From NCBI RefSeq assembly GCF_001613345.1, contig NZ_BDCE01000065.1, positions 1 through 64,000 on the forward strand: 64,000 bases of DNA. The letters are read 5' to 3'. Below are positions 42,340-51,391 of the stretch, in pieces; within the stretch, counting starts at the first letter, position 1; each line of letters starts with the position of its first letter. Source of the stretch: Nocardia uniformis NBRC 13702 (GTDB taxonomy: Bacteria; Actinomycetota; Actinomycetes; Mycobacteriales; Mycobacteriaceae). The notes beneath the pieces were generated by a model. The model had not been told where the DNA came from. It saw nothing but the letters and a program-made list of their open reading frames with translations, and did no database searches. A program made the position numbers and the translations under genes.

Positions 42340-42840
42340 ATGACCAGCGCAACCCCCGAGCCGTCCACCACCCCCAGCGATGCTCAACTCGCCTTCGTGG
42401 AGGATTTCGCGCTCGTCCTCGAACGCATGGGCCTGGTGCGCATGGTCGGCCGCACGGTCGCCTGGCTGTTGGTCTGCGACCCGCCGGAGCAGACCTTCAA
42501 CCAGGTCGCCGAAGCGCTCCAGGCTTCCAAGGGCTCCATCTCCAGCTCATTGAAGACGCTGACCACCATGCGCTGGGTCGATAAGGTCTCCAAACCGGGC
42601 GATCGGCGTGACTACTACTCCGTTCGCCCCGGGATTCTGCCCGAACTCACCCGACAGCAGAGCAGCATGTACACGAACCTCACCGAGACGACCTCGCGCG
42701 GACTGGCGCTGTTCAGCGATCCGAACGGCCGCGATGCCGCGCGGGTCCGGGATATGCACGATTTCTTCGTCTGGATGGGCAAGGAGATGCCCGCGCTACT
42801 GGACCGGTGGGACGCCGAACACGGCAGCGGTGCGAAGTAA
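42340..42840 (+). CDS. GbsR/MarR-family transcriptional regulator
   Basis: A 166-residue winged-helix regulator: LVRMVGRTVAWLLVCDPP, TFNQVAEALQASKGSISSSL (recognition helix), then LTTMRWVDKVSKPGDRRDYY (wing). This SKGSISSSLKTL text is typical of the GbsR subgroup of MarR proteins. The ATG has GGAAGGA about 10 bp before it. It ends the ABC exporter operon and is the best candidate to bind the palindromes at 40370-40424. Confidence 0.88.
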   Translation: MTSATPEPSTTPSDAQLAFVEDFALVLERMGLVRMVGRTVAWLLVCDPPEQTFNQVAEALQASKGSISSSLKTLTTMRWVDKVSKPGDRRDYYSVRPGILPELTRQQSSMYTNLTETTSRGLALFSDPNGRDAARVRDMHDFFVWMGKEMPALLDRWDAEHGSGAK

Positions 42841-42873
42841 CGGCAGCAGTGCGAAGTAGTGGGGGCGACTCGG

Positions 42874-43518
42874 TCAGGAAACTCCGCTCAGCATCTGGAC
42901 GATCGAGCGGACGAAATCCTCCAGTCGCTCCTTGGGATATTCGGCCGGTTCACTCACCGCGAGTCGGCCGAGCATTTCGGCAATGGTGAGTAGCGAATTC
43001 GCGAGCAGGCCGGAATCCATTGCCGCCCACCGCGGGTCGAGGGTCGAACCCATCCGCACCAGTGCCTCGGCCTGATCGAAGATGCCGGTGCGCGAACTGC
43101 GCAGGGCCGCACGGTATTCCTCCGGCGCGCTGCCGGGTGAGGTCAGGATCAGACGCCAGCGCGTCGGATTCTCCAGCACCACAGCGACGAACGCCGCCAC
43201 CGTCGACGAGGCGGCGAGAACCGGGTCCGCGCCGACGAGATCGGTCGGCAGCGTATCGGCCACCTGCTCCAGACCGAGTTCACGCTCGCGCTCCAATAAC
43301 GCCTCGACCACATCGGCACGGGTCTTGAATACGGTGTAGAGCACCGGTTTTCCCACGCCCGCCTGCTGGGCGACCGCCTCCATGCTCAGCTCGTGCAGCT
43401 CCACTCGACTCAGCACCGCGTATGCGGCGTCGAGCAATTGGGCACGGCGCTGCTCCGGAGGCAGGCGTGGGGCGTAACGACGGCGCGGTCGTTCCGCCGC
43501 GGTGCGCGATGTCGTCAC
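42874..43518 (-). CDS. TetR-family repressor
   Basis: A 214-residue TetR protein: QLLDAAYAVLSRVELHELSM, EAVAQQAGVGKPVLYTVFKT and RADVVEALLERE form the helix-turn-helix (about 25-75). The C-terminal helical domain includes VLENPTRWRLILTSP. A basic N-terminal tail (TSRTAAERPRRRYAPR) is extra. It is divergent from the MpaB-like gene, 136 bp away, with repeated boxes between, and likely represses it. Confidence 0.9.
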   Translation of the reverse strand: MTTSRTAAERPRRRYAPRLPPEQRRAQLLDAAYAVLSRVELHELSMEAVAQQAGVGKPVLYTVFKTRADVVEALLERERELGLEQVADTLPTDLVGADPVLAASSTVAAFVAVVLENPTRWRLILTSPGSAPEEYRAALRSSRTGIFDQAEALVRMGSTLDPRWAAMDSGLLANSLLTIAEMLGRLAVSEPAEYPKERLEDFVRSIVQMLSGVS

Positions 43519-43574
43519 AGCTGCTTCTCCTCCACGCCGACCATGGTGTCACTCCCCGCTCTCCGAAACGAATC

Positions 43575-43625
43575 CTACGGGACCGTTGTATTGAACGCAT
43601 CCAATTGCTACGGTTGCGTTGTATT
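43575..43625. promoter_or_regulatory. 18-bp direct repeats between TetR and the MpaB-like gene
   Basis: CTACGGnnnCGTTGTATT occurs at 43575-43592 and 43608-43625 (15 of 18 positions identical, 33 bp or three turns apart). They may be paired operators, each near a TTGTATT that could serve in a promoter. Confidence 0.5.
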
Positions 43626-43654
43626 CACGGGCACACCGCACAAGGGAGCAGCCG

Positions 43655-44605
43655 ATGGGCTTCGATCCGACCACACTTCGCCGGGACGACTACGGATTCT
43701 TCGGCCCCGATTCCCCCAGCTGGAAGGTGTGGACCTCACCTACGGCCGTGATCGGCTTCCAGCGCGCGGTCGTCCTCGAGCATTTCGACCCGTTCCTGAC
43801 CGCGGCGGTGGCCGATTCGCGCGGCATCTACACCGATCCGCGCTCGCGACTCGACCACACCTTCGCCTACTTCCTGCTCGTCGCCATCGGCGATGGGCGC
43901 ACCGCCATCCAGGCCTCCGAGCACCTGATGCAGGTGCACGCCCCGATGACCGGGATCGAACCCATTACCGGGCAGCGCTACGCCGCGAACAGCCCCGAAA
44001 CCCAGCTGTGGATTCACATCACCGGCTGGCATTCGGTACTCAAGGCCTACGAGGTGTACGGGCCGGGGCTGACCCCGGAGGAAGAGCAGCGCTTCTGGGA
44101 GGAGTGCGCCATCGCCGCCGAATTGCAGACCTGCAAGGTGGAGGACGTTCCGCGCTCGCGTGAACAGGTGCGGGCGTACTACGAGCAGGTGCGGTCGCGG
44201 CTGTGCAATTCCGAACGCGCACAGGAAGGTATCGACCAGCTCGTGCGGACCTCGCCGAAGAATGGCGCGGGCCTGGCGTATGCCCTCGGCGCTCGGATAC
44301 TTTCGCTGGCATCCTCGCCACTGACACCGAAGTGGATGCGCAAGCTCGGTCGCTTCAATATGCCGCGCATCGTGGATCTCGCTGTCCGGATTCCCGCGCG
44401 GCTCATTGTCTGGGCGACCACGCTGTTCGGCTCGCTCGGCCTCCTCCTGGCCGCGCCGTTCATCGCGCCGATGGCGGGAAAGATTCTCGAGCAGCACTTG
44501 AGCAAGGAGCTACCCGCCAAGTTGGAGACCATCACTCCCGCGCAGGCTCGGGAGCTGTACAGCTTGCGGGGCAGCGCCCATCAGGCGGTCGCGGAAGCCA
44601 GCTAG
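43655..44605 (+). CDS. MpaB-type (DUF2236) oxygenase-like protein
   Basis: A 316-residue protein of the DUF2236/MpaB family, which includes latex-clearing-protein relatives with a heme-binding fold. Conserved text: WKVWTSPTAVIGFQRAVVLE near the start, YFLLVAIGDG, the His-containing HAPMTGIEPITGQRYAANSP, and LWIHITGWHSVLKAYE with a candidate axial His. A hydrophobic helix (ARLIVWATTLFGSLGLLLAA) lies near 250-275. AAGGGAG precedes the ATG. Probably oxidises a hydrophobic or small substrate; under the divergent TetR. Confidence 0.82.
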   Translation: MGFDPTTLRRDDYGFFGPDSPSWKVWTSPTAVIGFQRAVVLEHFDPFLTAAVADSRGIYTDPRSRLDHTFAYFLLVAIGDGRTAIQASEHLMQVHAPMTGIEPITGQRYAANSPETQLWIHITGWHSVLKAYEVYGPGLTPEEEQRFWEECAIAAELQTCKVEDVPRSREQVRAYYEQVRSRLCNSERAQEGIDQLVRTSPKNGAGLAYALGARILSLASSPLTPKWMRKLGRFNMPRIVDLAVRIPARLIVWATTLFGSLGLLLAAPFIAPMAGKILEQHLSKELPAKLETITPAQARELYSLRGSAHQAVAEAS

Positions 44606-44653
44606 CGCCCCGCTCGTCCTGTCGCGGAAGCCAGCCAGCGCGGCCCGCTCGTC
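44588..44653. repeat. tandem duplication of about 32 bp over a gene end
   Basis: GTCGCGGAAGCCAGC...CCCGCTCGTC at 44588-44618 is repeated at 44621-44653 with few changes. The first copy includes the stop codon of the MpaB-like gene, so the duplication lies at its 3' end. Confidence 0.7.
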
Positions 44654-44728
44654 ATCCCGGCATGTTTCGGCCGGGATCCACACCTGTCGACGCAGGGTGG
44701 ATTCCGGCCACAAGCACGCCGGCATGAC
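44651..44728. repeat. REP-like near-palindrome, full element
   Basis: A 78-bp near-perfect palindrome: the left arm contains GTCATCCCGGC and GGCCGGGATCCAC, the right arm its complement (GTGGATTCCGGCC, GCCGGCATGAC), around CCTGtcgaCGCAGG. It lies between the convergent MpaB-like and phosphatase genes. A half copy is at 45693-45725. Confidence 0.8.
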
Positions 44729-44767
44729 GGGGGACATGACATTTCGCTACGGCGTCGAAACCGCCTG

Positions 44768-45574
44768 TTACGCCAGCAGTTTCGACTTCAGTGCGGTGAT
44801 ATCGCCGTCGGTGAGCTGCAGACCGTCGCGCACATAGTTGTCGAAGCTGCCGTAGCTCTTATCCACCTGATCGAAGGAAGCGTCCAGGGCCGAGGCGACC
44901 ACGCCATTGAGGGCGTCGTTCTCGCTCGCGCCGCGGTAGTAGTTCGACAGGAGGTAGTCGTACATGACGGTGTCGCGATCAACGCCGAGGATGGTCAGCA
45001 GGACGGCTGCGGTCCAGCCGGTGCGGTCCTTGCCCGCGGTGCAGTGGAACAGCACCGAACCGTCGGAATAGGCGATATCGCGCAGCACATTCGCGAAGCC
45101 GTCATTGGCGCCGGGGGCGGTGATGAAGGCGCGGTAGAGGTCCGACCCGGCCGACAGCGTGGAGGCCAGCACCTGCGGCGGGGCCTGGCCGATGATGTCG
45201 TCGACGTTCTCCTGCGCGCCCGCGGGGACGCGGTCCGGAGACATCGCCCGTTCGAACGAGGTGCGCAGGTCGTCGACGACCTTCACCTCGCGACCGGTGA
45301 GGTCGGCCAGATCCGCGTCGGTGGCCTTGCTCAGGTCGCCGCTGCGATAGACCAGGCCGGTGCGCACGCTGTGGCCGTCGGTGGTGCGGTAGCCGCCCGC
45401 GTCGCGCGCGTTGAGCACGCCCTGCAGGTGCAGGGAACGGCTATCGGTATCGACGACGACACTGCTGGTCGCGGCCGGCGGGTCGACGGCCAGGGCGGTG
45501 CCCATCGATCCGGCGGTTGCCGACAAGCCCACGGTGATTGCCGCGACGGCCTGGAAAGCTCGGTTGCGTAGCAC
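44768..45574 (-). CDS. secreted tyrosine-protein phosphatase
   Basis: A 268-residue exported phosphatase. The GTG at 45574 has GAGAGG 5 bp upstream and opens a signal peptide (NRAFQAVAAITVGLSATAGS, cleavage near ALA). The active loop HCTAGKDRTG contains the catalytic Cys and Arg; LNARDAGGYRTTDGHSVRTG and LVYRSGDLSKAT are typical of this actinobacterial/lipid-phosphatase-related branch. Substrates may be phosphotyrosine or phosphoinositides. Alone, convergent with the MpaB-like gene. Confidence 0.9.
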   Translation of the reverse strand: MLRNRAFQAVAAITVGLSATAGSMGTALAVDPPAATSSVVVDTDSRSLHLQGVLNARDAGGYRTTDGHSVRTGLVYRSGDLSKATDADLADLTGREVKVVDDLRTSFERAMSPDRVPAGAQENVDDIIGQAPPQVLASTLSAGSDLYRAFITAPGANDGFANVLRDIAYSDGSVLFHCTAGKDRTGWTAAVLLTILGVDRDTVMYDYLLSNYYRGASENDALNGVVASALDASFDQVDKSYGSFDNYVRDGLQLTDGDITALKSKLLA

Positions 45575-45692
45575 GGTTTCCTCTCGAGAATCAGCCGTGG
45601 ACGCGCGCCCGAACCACGGGATCAGCAATACCTTGGCAAACTACCGGATGGCATTACTGGTCCACATACCGCCAGTTCAGCCCATCCGAAGC

Positions 45693-45725
45693 TGTGGATC
45701 CCGGCCAAAAGCACGCCGGGATGAC
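45693..45725. repeat. REP-like element, half copy
   Basis: TGTGGATCCCGGCC-AAAAGCAC-GCCGGGATGAC matches the right arm of the element at 44651-44728. It lies between two minus-strand genes. Confidence 0.75.
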
Positions 45726-45827
45726 GGGGCGAGGCCGCCGGATGACGGCGTTCCGGACAACGAGCTGAGCCCACCGGGACGACGACGCCCCGGATGACGG
45801 GGTGAGCCACCGAGTGACAGGGATGGA

Positions 45828-46850
45828 TCAGGAGGCGGCTGGCTCCGCGAAGCGCGACAGCGCCAGCAGACGGGAGATGGCACGCAGGTACTTCTTGCGG
45901 TATCCGCCGTCGAGCATTTCCTGGGTGAAGATCTCATCGAGCTTCGCACCCGACACCGTCACCGGGGTGCCCGCGTCGTAGAGCCGGTCGGCCAGCACCA
46001 CGATGCGCAGCGCCACCGCCTGATCGCTCACCGGATGCACACCGGAGACGAATACCGCCGACACTCCGCTGATGAGCGCGTTGTAGCGCGACGGGTGCAG
46101 GGTGCTCAGGTGCTTGCACAGCGCGTCGAAATCGTCGAGCGTGGAATTCGGTGTGGCGGCGGCCTTCTCGGTCAGCAGCTCGGGTGCGGTCGGATCCGGG
46201 GCGGGCGGCAGGTCGCGGTGGCGGTAGTCCGGGCCGTCGACGCGCACGGCCTCGAACAGCGAACCCAGCTTCTTGATCTCGCGCATGAAATCCGAGGCGG
46301 CGAAGCGGCCCTCACCGAGCTGGCCGGGCAGGGTATTGGAGGTGGCGACCACCGAAACGCCGCGCGCGGTGAGCTCGCTCAGCAGCCGCGAAACCAGCAT
46401 GGTGTCGCCCGGATCATCGAGCTCGAATTCGTCGATACACAGCACGCTATTGGCCGACAGGCGCTCGACGGCATTATTGAAGCCGAGCGCACCCACCAGG
46501 TTGGTGACCTCGCCGAAGGTGCCGAACGACTTCGGGGCCGGAGAGCTGTGGAAGATCGATGCGAGCAGGTGGGTCTTACCGACGCCGAACCCGCCGTCGA
46601 GGTAGAGGCCCGCGCCGTCGATCTGCTTCTTCTTACCGAAGAGGCCCTTCTTGTTCACCGCCTTGTGAATCTTATTGACCTGGAGGGCGAAGTCCTCGGC
46701 CTTGCGGACCGCGGCGGCCTGCGAGGGCTCCTTCGGGTCCGGGATGTAGGAGGCGAAGCTCACCTCGTCGAAGGTGGGCGGAGGCACCATCTGAGCGACG
46801 AGCTGATCTGCCGGAACCTCCGGATGGCGATCGACGAGGCGTTGTTGCAC
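45828..46850 (-). CDS. zapE: AFG1-like ATPase, cell division protein ZapE
   Basis: A 340-residue ATPase: Walker A GGFGVGKTHLL (about residue 87-97), Walker B CIDEFELDDPGDT, then ATSNTLPGQLGEGRF and MREIKKLGSLFE. These are AFG1/ZapE family motifs; in E. coli ZapE acts at the division septum, in actinobacteria the role is less clear. The gene is divergent from the RibD-like reductase (35 bp) in the order remembered for M. tuberculosis Rv2670c/Rv2671. The start GTG is the longest choice. Confidence 0.9.
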   Translation of the reverse strand: MQQRLVDRHPEVPADQLVAQMVPPPTFDEVSFASYIPDPKEPSQAAAVRKAEDFALQVNKIHKAVNKKGLFGKKKQIDGAGLYLDGGFGVGKTHLLASIFHSSPAPKSFGTFGEVTNLVGALGFNNAVERLSANSVLCIDEFELDDPGDTMLVSRLLSELTARGVSVVATSNTLPGQLGEGRFAASDFMREIKKLGSLFEAVRVDGPDYRHRDLPPAPDPTAPELLTEKAAATPNSTLDDFDALCKHLSTLHPSRYNALISGVSAVFVSGVHPVSDQAVALRIVVLADRLYDAGTPVTVSGAKLDEIFTQEMLDGGYRKKYLRAISRLLALSRFAEPAAS

Positions 46851-46885
46851 GCGCGTAGCGTACTGACGTGGTGTGATGGACAGTC

Positions 46886-47659
46886 ATGCAGCGTATCCCC
46901 AATGTGACCCAGCTCGCAGATCTCGGCGATGAACAACTGGTGGGCATGTACGCGTACCCGGCACGGTTGGACCGGCCGTGGATGCGCGTCAACTTCGTCA
47001 CCAGCATCGACGGGGCCGCCACGCTGGACGGACGATCCGGCGGGCTGGGCACGCCCGCCGATAAACGCGTCTTCCACCTGCTGCGTGACCTGGCCGATGT
47101 GGTGCTGGTCGGGGCGGGAACGGCGCGAGCGGAGAACTACGGGGCTGCCCACACCAATGACCACCTGCGAATTCGGCTGCACCACCACGGCTTCGGCGGG
47201 CACCCGGACGGCGCGCCGCCACGCATCGCCGTGGTCACCGCCGGTGCCGCACTCGATCCGACCAGTCGGCTGTTCACCGATTCCGGTGCGCACCCGCTGA
47301 TTCTCACCACGGCCGACGCGCCCGCCGATCGCAAGAAAATACTCGCCGACGCCGGAGCCGAAGTGGTCGAAGCGGGCGAGACCGCCTGCACCGCCAGCGG
47401 TATTCGCGCCGCACTGGCCGCGCGCGGACTGCGCCGCGTGCTGTGTGAGGGCGGCCCGGCGCTTTTCGGTGACCTCATCGAGGCCGAGTCCGTCGACGAT
47501 CTCTGCCTGACCGTGGCCCCACTGCTGGTCGGCGGCCCGGGGCGGCGAATCGCGCTGTCGCCCAACGCAATGCCCACCGCCATGTCCTGCCGTCATCTGC
47601 TGATCGCCGACGACGGCACCATGCTCACCAGATGGGAGCGCGGCCACCCGCGCTGTTGA
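46886..47659 (+). CDS. RibD C-terminal-type reductase (pyrimidine/dihydrofolate reductase fold)
   Basis: A 257-residue protein of the RibD C-terminal/dihydrofolate-reductase fold: RPWMRVNFVTSIDGAATLDG, VVLVGAGTARAENYG, LRRVLCEGGPALFGDLIEAE are the family motifs (NADPH and substrate). Without a deaminase domain it is a stand-alone reductase; the mycobacterial counterpart (Rv2671, from memory) can reduce dihydrofolate in bypass of DHFR. It is first in a plus-strand run with the TAP-like hydrolase, aftC and msrB. Confidence 0.88.
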   Translation: MQRIPNVTQLADLGDEQLVGMYAYPARLDRPWMRVNFVTSIDGAATLDGRSGGLGTPADKRVFHLLRDLADVVLVGAGTARAENYGAAHTNDHLRIRLHHHGFGGHPDGAPPRIAVVTAGAALDPTSRLFTDSGAHPLILTTADAPADRKKILADAGAEVVEAGETACTASGIRAALAARGLRRVLCEGGPALFGDLIEAESVDDLCLTVAPLLVGGPGRRIALSPNAMPTAMSCRHLLIADDGTMLTRWERGHPRC

Positions 47660-47725
47660 CGTCCGCGACAAGCCCGCACACACCCAGAGCTGAAACCGGT
47701 CGCCGGACCTGGCAGGCTGTAGCGC

Positions 47726-49288
47726 ATGCGCTGGACTCGGGCCGCTCTGCTGGCGTCGACACTTTCGATCCTGGTGACCACCGGCTGCGGTGCCGGGCCG
47801 TCGGACCGCCCCGCCGTCGCCGTGGAGCGACCGCATCAGGCCGGGGACGCGGCGACCTCCGCGCCCACCGAACCCGAAGCCCCCACACCCGAGGTGCCGA
47901 AAAGCGATCTCGCCTGGCGCGATTGCACGGTACCCAGCTTCAATCTGCTGTCCCTCGGCACACCGCCCGCCGGATTGATCCTGGAGTGCGCGGAATACAC
48001 CACGCAGGTCGACGCCACCGGCGGTGTCGGCGGCAACTTCCGCACCGCCGCCATGCGCGCGCGGTTCGACCGGACACCGATGGACGCGGCACCGCTGGTG
48101 CTGACCTCCGGATCCGATCGCGCCTCGACCGCCACCCTCGCGGGCCTCGCGGCCGGACCGGCCGGACCGATACTGTCGACGCGCCCCATTGTGGCGGTCG
48201 ATCGGCGCGGTATCGGAAGTTCGGAACCGATCAACTGCCTGGGCAGCGATGTGCGCCAGCCGATGACCGATCAGGCCCAATTCAGTCCGGACGCAAGCGA
48301 TCCGGTGCAGGCCGTGGCCGGGCTGAGCCAGGACGCCACCATTTCCTGCCAGGACTATCTGCAACCGGGGCAGGGCACCTTCGATGCCGCGCATGCCGCC
48401 GATGACATCGAACAGCTGCGGCGACAGTGGCAGGTGGAGCACATCGCGCTACTGGCTTCCGGCAGTGGTTCGAAAATCGCGCTGGCCTATGCGCGCAAGT
48501 ACGGCGACCATCTGGCGCGCCTGGTGGTCGATTCGCCGGGGGCCGTCAATACCGATGCCGTCGGGCTGGCCGAGCAGCGGGTGAAGGGGTCGGAGGCCGC
48601 GCTCACGGCCTTCGCGCAGCGGTGCGTCTCACTGGGGTGTTCGCTGGGCGATGATCCGCGCGCGGCCATTACCGAGTTGGTGAATCGGGCGGGCCGCGGC
48701 GAGTTCGGGGAGCTGTCGGCGGCAGCGCTGGTGACGACCCTGAACGATTTCCTCGGCGATCCGCGGCCCCTGCAGAACAGCTACATCACCGAATTCGCCG
48801 ATGCCCTTTCGGCATTGGGGCGTGGGGATCGCGGACCGATCGGACCGCTGGTGCGGCGGGCGGGTGCGGCCATTGCCAATGATGGCGTATTCGTGAACCG
48901 GTGCAGCGACACCTCGCAACCGGCCACGCCCGCGCGCGCACAGGAGCTGCAGGACACCTGGGGCACCCAGTTCCCGGTATTCGGGCGGGTGGCGGCCATC
49001 GATCTGATGGCCTGCTCGGCGTGGCCCGCATCCGCGCCGCAGGCGATGCCGAAGAAGTTCGAATTGGCGACCCTGGTGCTCGGCGCCAAGGCCGACCCGG
49101 TGGCAGGTGCCGAGGGGCGGCCGACGGTGACCGGTGCGCTCCGCGCGGCCGGGGCACCCACCGCGACCGTGGAATGGCAGGGCTGGGGGCATCCGGCCGT
49201 CGCGCATTCCTCGTGCGCGCAGCAGAATGTGGCGGACTATCTGACGGACGCGAAACTGCCCGCTGACGGAACCGCCTGCCCGGCTTGA
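47726..49288 (+). CDS. TAP-like alpha/beta-hydrolase lipoprotein
   Basis: A 520-residue exported hydrolase. The N-terminus (RAALLASTLSILVTTGC) ends in a lipobox at Cys21. An acidic/Pro linker follows, then the alpha/beta-hydrolase domain: TRPIVAVDRRGIGSSEPINC, a nucleophile elbow at LLASGSGSKIALAYA (GSGSK where GGSYGT is usual), and a C-terminal TAP-like part with LGAKADPVAGAEG and GWGHPAVAHSSC carrying the His. The counterpart remembered as Rv2672 is called a secreted protease. Serine identity needs checking. Confidence 0.85.
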   Translation: MRWTRAALLASTLSILVTTGCGAGPSDRPAVAVERPHQAGDAATSAPTEPEAPTPEVPKSDLAWRDCTVPSFNLLSLGTPPAGLILECAEYTTQVDATGGVGGNFRTAAMRARFDRTPMDAAPLVLTSGSDRASTATLAGLAAGPAGPILSTRPIVAVDRRGIGSSEPINCLGSDVRQPMTDQAQFSPDASDPVQAVAGLSQDATISCQDYLQPGQGTFDAAHAADDIEQLRRQWQVEHIALLASGSGSKIALAYARKYGDHLARLVVDSPGAVNTDAVGLAEQRVKGSEAALTAFAQRCVSLGCSLGDDPRAAITELVNRAGRGEFGELSAAALVTTLNDFLGDPRPLQNSYITEFADALSALGRGDRGPIGPLVRRAGAAIANDGVFVNRCSDTSQPATPARAQELQDTWGTQFPVFGRVAAIDLMACSAWPASAPQAMPKKFELATLVLGAKADPVAGAEGRPTVTGALRAAGAPTATVEWQGWGHPAVAHSSCAQQNVADYLTDAKLPADGTACPA

Positions 49289-49430
49289 CGACCTGTGTCA
49301 TGGTCAACCGAACTGGACAGCTTGTCTCGTGGGCATCCGCCCGGTCAGGACCGGGACTCGGCACCGGGTCGCGGAATGTGTGCCATGGGCCGCTTACGGC
49401 GGGTCCCCGCACCTATGACGGCGGGTTCCG

Positions 49431-50756
49431 GTGTACCGTGCCCCAGTGTTCCTTCGTCAGCTCGAGCCCCGCACCGCTCGGACCACCTCAGAGGTCCTGA
49501 ACTTCGCGCTGTGGCCAATCGCGATCTTGACCGTGCTGAATCGCGTGTTCATCAAGGCAGTCAACGGCAGCATTACCGATGACTTCCGACCGGTCTACAA
49601 CGCGTCGCTGGCGTTCCTGAACCACAAGGCGATCTACACCGCCAATTTCGACTCGACCGACCCGCACTATCTGTACCCACCGAGCGGAACGCTGCTCATC
49701 GCGCCCTTGGCGATCCTCGATCCCGAGCGGTCGCGCTGGTGCTTCATCCTGCTCAATGCCGCGGCGATCATCCTCGCCGCGTATCTGCTGCTGCGGCTGT
49801 TCAACTTCACGGTGAATTCGGTGGCCGCGCCCGCACTGCTGCTGGCCATGTTCATGTCCGAGACCGTGATCAACACGCTGGTATTCACCAATGTCAACGG
49901 GTGCATCCTCTTGGCGGAGGTGGTGTTCATCCACCTGCTGTTGCAGCGCCGAGACCTGTGGGCGGGCGTGATCATGGGATTGGCGATAGCGGTGAAGGGA
50001 CCGATTCTCGCGCCCCTGCTGTTGATCGCCCTGGTGCGCGGGCAGTGGAAGGTGTTCCCCACAGCCATCGCGGTGCCGGTGGCGCTCAACCTCATCGCCT
50101 GGCCGCTGATTGTGGACTGGAAGGAATTCTGGACCCACACGCTGCCCTACCTGTCCGAAACGCGGGACTACTTCAACAGCGCCATTGTCGGCAATGCCGC
50201 GTACTACGGCGTCGCGGACTGGCTGACGTGGATCATCCGCCTGAGTCTCGCCGCACTCGTACTGATCTCGCTGTGGCTGCTGTACCGGTACTACCGCGAT
50301 GACGAGGTGTTCTTCATCTGCACCAGCTCCGGGCTGCTGCTGACCGGAACGTTCCTGCTCAGCTCGCTCGGCCAGATGTACTACTCGATGCTGGTGTTCC
50401 CGTTCCTGATGACCGTCGTGCTGCGCAATTCGGTGCTGCGGAACTGGCCCGCGTGGGTGGCGATCTTCGGATTCATGTCCTACGACAAGTGGCTCTCGGA
50501 TCGCTGGCAGAGCAGCGGACGGACCTTGGAATACCTGCGCACGACCTTCGGCTGGGGCCTGCTGCTGATCGTGGTGTTCTGCGTGCTCGGCGACCGGTAC
50601 CTGGCAGCCCGGCGTGAGGGCCGACTGCGCGAAGGCCAGACCCTCGATCCCGCGTGGATGCACCCGGAAGCCGATGCGGTGCACGAGGATACCTCCCGCA
50701 ATGGACATGCGCGTGAAGTGGTTGCCGTGCCGACCACTCAGCCCTCCACTTCGTGA
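49431..50756 (+). CDS. aftC: alpha-(1->3)-arabinofuranosyltransferase AftC
   Basis: A 441-residue polytopic membrane glycosyltransferase of GT87/GT-C type. DDFRPVYNASLAF with the Asp-Asp near the first extracytoplasmic loop, DPHYLYPPSGTLLIAPL, LVFTNVNGCILLAEV, KGPILAPLLLIALV-like text and QMYYSMLVFPFLMTVVLRNS agree closely with mycobacterial AftC as I remember it. The enzyme branches arabinan of arabinogalactan and lipoarabinomannan at the plasma membrane with decaprenyl-phosphoryl arabinose. This strongly supports a mycolate-bearing host. Its neighbour msrB is also syntenic. Confidence 0.92.
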   Translation: MYRAPVFLRQLEPRTARTTSEVLNFALWPIAILTVLNRVFIKAVNGSITDDFRPVYNASLAFLNHKAIYTANFDSTDPHYLYPPSGTLLIAPLAILDPERSRWCFILLNAAAIILAAYLLLRLFNFTVNSVAAPALLLAMFMSETVINTLVFTNVNGCILLAEVVFIHLLLQRRDLWAGVIMGLAIAVKGPILAPLLLIALVRGQWKVFPTAIAVPVALNLIAWPLIVDWKEFWTHTLPYLSETRDYFNSAIVGNAAYYGVADWLTWIIRLSLAALVLISLWLLYRYYRDDEVFFICTSSGLLLTGTFLLSSLGQMYYSMLVFPFLMTVVLRNSVLRNWPAWVAIFGFMSYDKWLSDRWQSSGRTLEYLRTTFGWGLLLIVVFCVLGDRYLAARREGRLREGQTLDPAWMHPEADAVHEDTSRNGHAREVVAVPTTQPSTS

Positions 50757-50894
50757 CGCGACAACTGAATTGTTTGAGGATCGGGGTCACTCCTTGGGTA
50801 CGCTCAGAATCGGATCGGCACCAACCGCGGGCACGCGCGCACGACGGTCGACGGCTCTCGGCCGGGCGCTGAACTCGCAGAGAGGCGGACCAGC

Positions 50895-51338
50895 ATGAGT
50901 TCCGACGCTGATACTTCGCTACCGGCTCCGCGTATCCATCTGACGCCGCAGGAATGGCGCACCCGGCTCTCACCGGACGAGTACCGCGTCCTGCGCGAGG
51001 CCGGTACCGAGCGCGCGTTCACCGGCGAATACACCGATACCGAGACCGAGGGCATCTACGAATGCCGGGCCTGCGGAGCCGAACTGTTCCGCAGCACCGA
51101 GAAATTCCACTCCCAGTGCGGCTGGCCGTCCTTCTTCGATCCGGCGAAATCCGAGGCGGTAATCCTGCGTGCCGACAACAGCCTCGGCATGCCCCGGGTG
51201 GAGGTCCTGTGCGCCAACTGCCACAGCCATCTGGGCCACGTGTTCGAGGGCGAGGGTTACGGCACGCCCACGGACAAGCGGTACTGCATCAACTCCATTT
51301 CGTTGCGGTTGCGGCCTGCGGAGGGTTCTACCAGCTAG
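50895..51338 (+). CDS. msrB: peptide-methionine (R)-S-oxide reductase
   Basis: A 147-residue MsrB. Zinc-binding CRACG and CANCH pairs, the substrate region CGWPSFFDP, GHVFEGEG and the catalytic Cys in KRYCINSISLRL are all present. It reduces methionine-R-sulfoxide in proteins with thioredoxin as donor. GAGAGG lies 9 bp before the ATG. It ends the block that parallels Rv2670c-Rv2674; beyond it lies decayed mobile DNA. Confidence 0.95.
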   Translation: MSSDADTSLPAPRIHLTPQEWRTRLSPDEYRVLREAGTERAFTGEYTDTETEGIYECRACGAELFRSTEKFHSQCGWPSFFDPAKSEAVILRADNSLGMPRVEVLCANCHSHLGHVFEGEGYGTPTDKRYCINSISLRLRPAEGSTS

Positions 51339-51391
51339 AACGCCGGAGCTCGGTCCCCCGCCGATGCCGTGTGAACGTTTTGTGAACGTTT

